DNA of 14,544 nucleotides, from NCBI GenBank assembly GCA_934481345.1, contig CAKSPF010000021.1:1-14544 (forward strand). Reading direction: 5' to 3'. The position numbers were made by a program, and so were the translations under genes. Source of the stretch: an uncultured Clostridia bacterium. Lineage in GTDB: Bacteria; Bacillota; Clostridia; UMGS1810. Below the pieces are notes generated by a model. The model was not told the DNA's origin. It did not search any database and worked only from the letters and a program-made list of their open reading frames with translations. Positions 14,196 through 14,544 of the stretch are shown here, one piece after another (positions within the stretch are counted from its first letter, which is position 1; each line of letters opens with the position of its first letter).

Positions 14196-14544
14196 TTACC
14201 ATAAATCTCCGACTTCTTCGCCTTCCCCAACAATGCCTCCGCCCGTTTCAGACTGCTTTTTGCTATATACGGACGCTGTCCCGCCAATCGGTTTAATTGT
14301 GGGAAAGTCTTCCCGGATATATGCACGCAGATATACGCCGGTCTCATAGTCGCTTTCGCTGATATTTACGGGTTCCGTCTGCACTCTGATAACATGCTCA
14401 TTTTCTGCAGCTTCCGTACCGGATATTTTCTTTATTGTAATCTCCGTCATAACTCCGCCGACATATTTTGCAAGAATCAGCGCGGCGTCCTCATATTTTT
14501 CTTCTATTACCGCCGTCGCTCTGTATCCGCCCAGCAAAATTGTA
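14196..14544 (-). CDS. C-terminal end of an unknown exported protein (5' end outside the window)
   Basis: The frame is open to the window edge (..TILLGGYRATAV at 14544) and stops at 14196, so the 113-residue version from a TTG at 14537 is only an apparent start. The visible part has EDAALILAKYVGGVMTEI, TIKKISG and YETGVYLRAYIREDFPTIKPIG. This is the same kind of beta domain that ends the C1 peptidase next door (LILARYENEQLSDV..KAFLWNSLPEMLP), suggesting related extracellular proteins. The tail is Gly/Glu-rich (ETGGGIVGEGEEVG). It ends 22 bases before the peptidase start, so one operon is likely. No function can be named. Confidence 0.7.
   Translation of the reverse strand, partial: TILLGGYRATAVIEEKYEDAALILAKYVGGVMTEITIKKISGTEAAENEHVIRVQTEPVNISESDYETGVYLRAYIREDFPTIKPIGGTASVYSKKQSETGGGIVGEGEEVGDLW

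Noticed and set aside
14174..14347. N-terminal extension of the C1 peptidase
   Set aside because: It overlaps the upstream gene, precedes the ribosome-binding site, and would bury the signal peptide.

Overview
The window looks like an AT-rich chromosomal segment of a Gram-positive anaerobe of the Clostridia (Firmicutes), probably a gut species. The grounds are strong Shine-Dalgarno sites (GGAGG type), near-perfect sigma-A promoters, BspA-type LRR and copper-amine-oxidase-like stalk proteins, an Abi_2 protein, and short intergenic repeats of a kind I associate with gut Clostridia. Almost everything is encoded on the minus strand, so the genes read from high to low coordinates.

Layout in reading direction. 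(1) 14544-11777 is a secreted-protein block: the C-terminus of an unknown exported protein, a papain-like (C1) cysteine peptidase, a membrane-anchored PepSY protein, and a small stalk-domain protein whose C-terminus looks replaced. (2) 11720-10336 is a defence and remnant block: a promoter and hairpin leader, a frameshifted Abi_2/AbiF gene, and the C-terminal remnant of an ATP-binding/HTH (COG2865-type) protein. (3) 10319-9714 has no convincing gene. It holds two diverged copies of a structured repeat separated by hairpins and a GTGAAGA microrepeat. (4) 9687-7948 has a consensus promoter, a leader resembling the guanidine-IV (mepA) riboswitch with a terminator, and a MATE exporter gene split by a 274-bp MITE-like element. 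(5) 7884-6512 is a consensus promoter and a membrane-anchored degenerate-GGDEF/EAL protein broken by two homopolymer frameshifts. (6) 6444-6286 is a consensus promoter driving a ~124-nt structured RNA. It resembles the 3' end (omega-RNA scaffold) of IS200/IS605-type elements, but no tnpB is present. (7) 6248-3834 has a frameshifted LRR/stalk protein and an unknown secreted protein, closed by a terminator. (8) 3732-170 is an exopolysaccharide operon: priming glycosyl-phosphotransferase, GT2 glycosyltransferase, O-antigen ligase/polymerase-like protein, and the start of another membrane protein. (9) At about 170 the sequence switches abruptly to a GC-rich fragment of a conjugative relaxase.

How the parts fit: the EPS genes form one assembly pathway (prime, extend, polymerise/ligate), next to a cyclic-di-GMP enzyme and extracellular proteins, which suggests a surface or biofilm region. 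The accessory insertions (relaxase fragment, MITE, repeats, IS605-like RNA, Abi) mark it as a site of repeated mobile-element activity.

Four frameshifts in three genes, three of them in A6/A7 runs, mean that sequencing error must be excluded before calling these genes dead. All functional assignments are made by eye; no database search was run.
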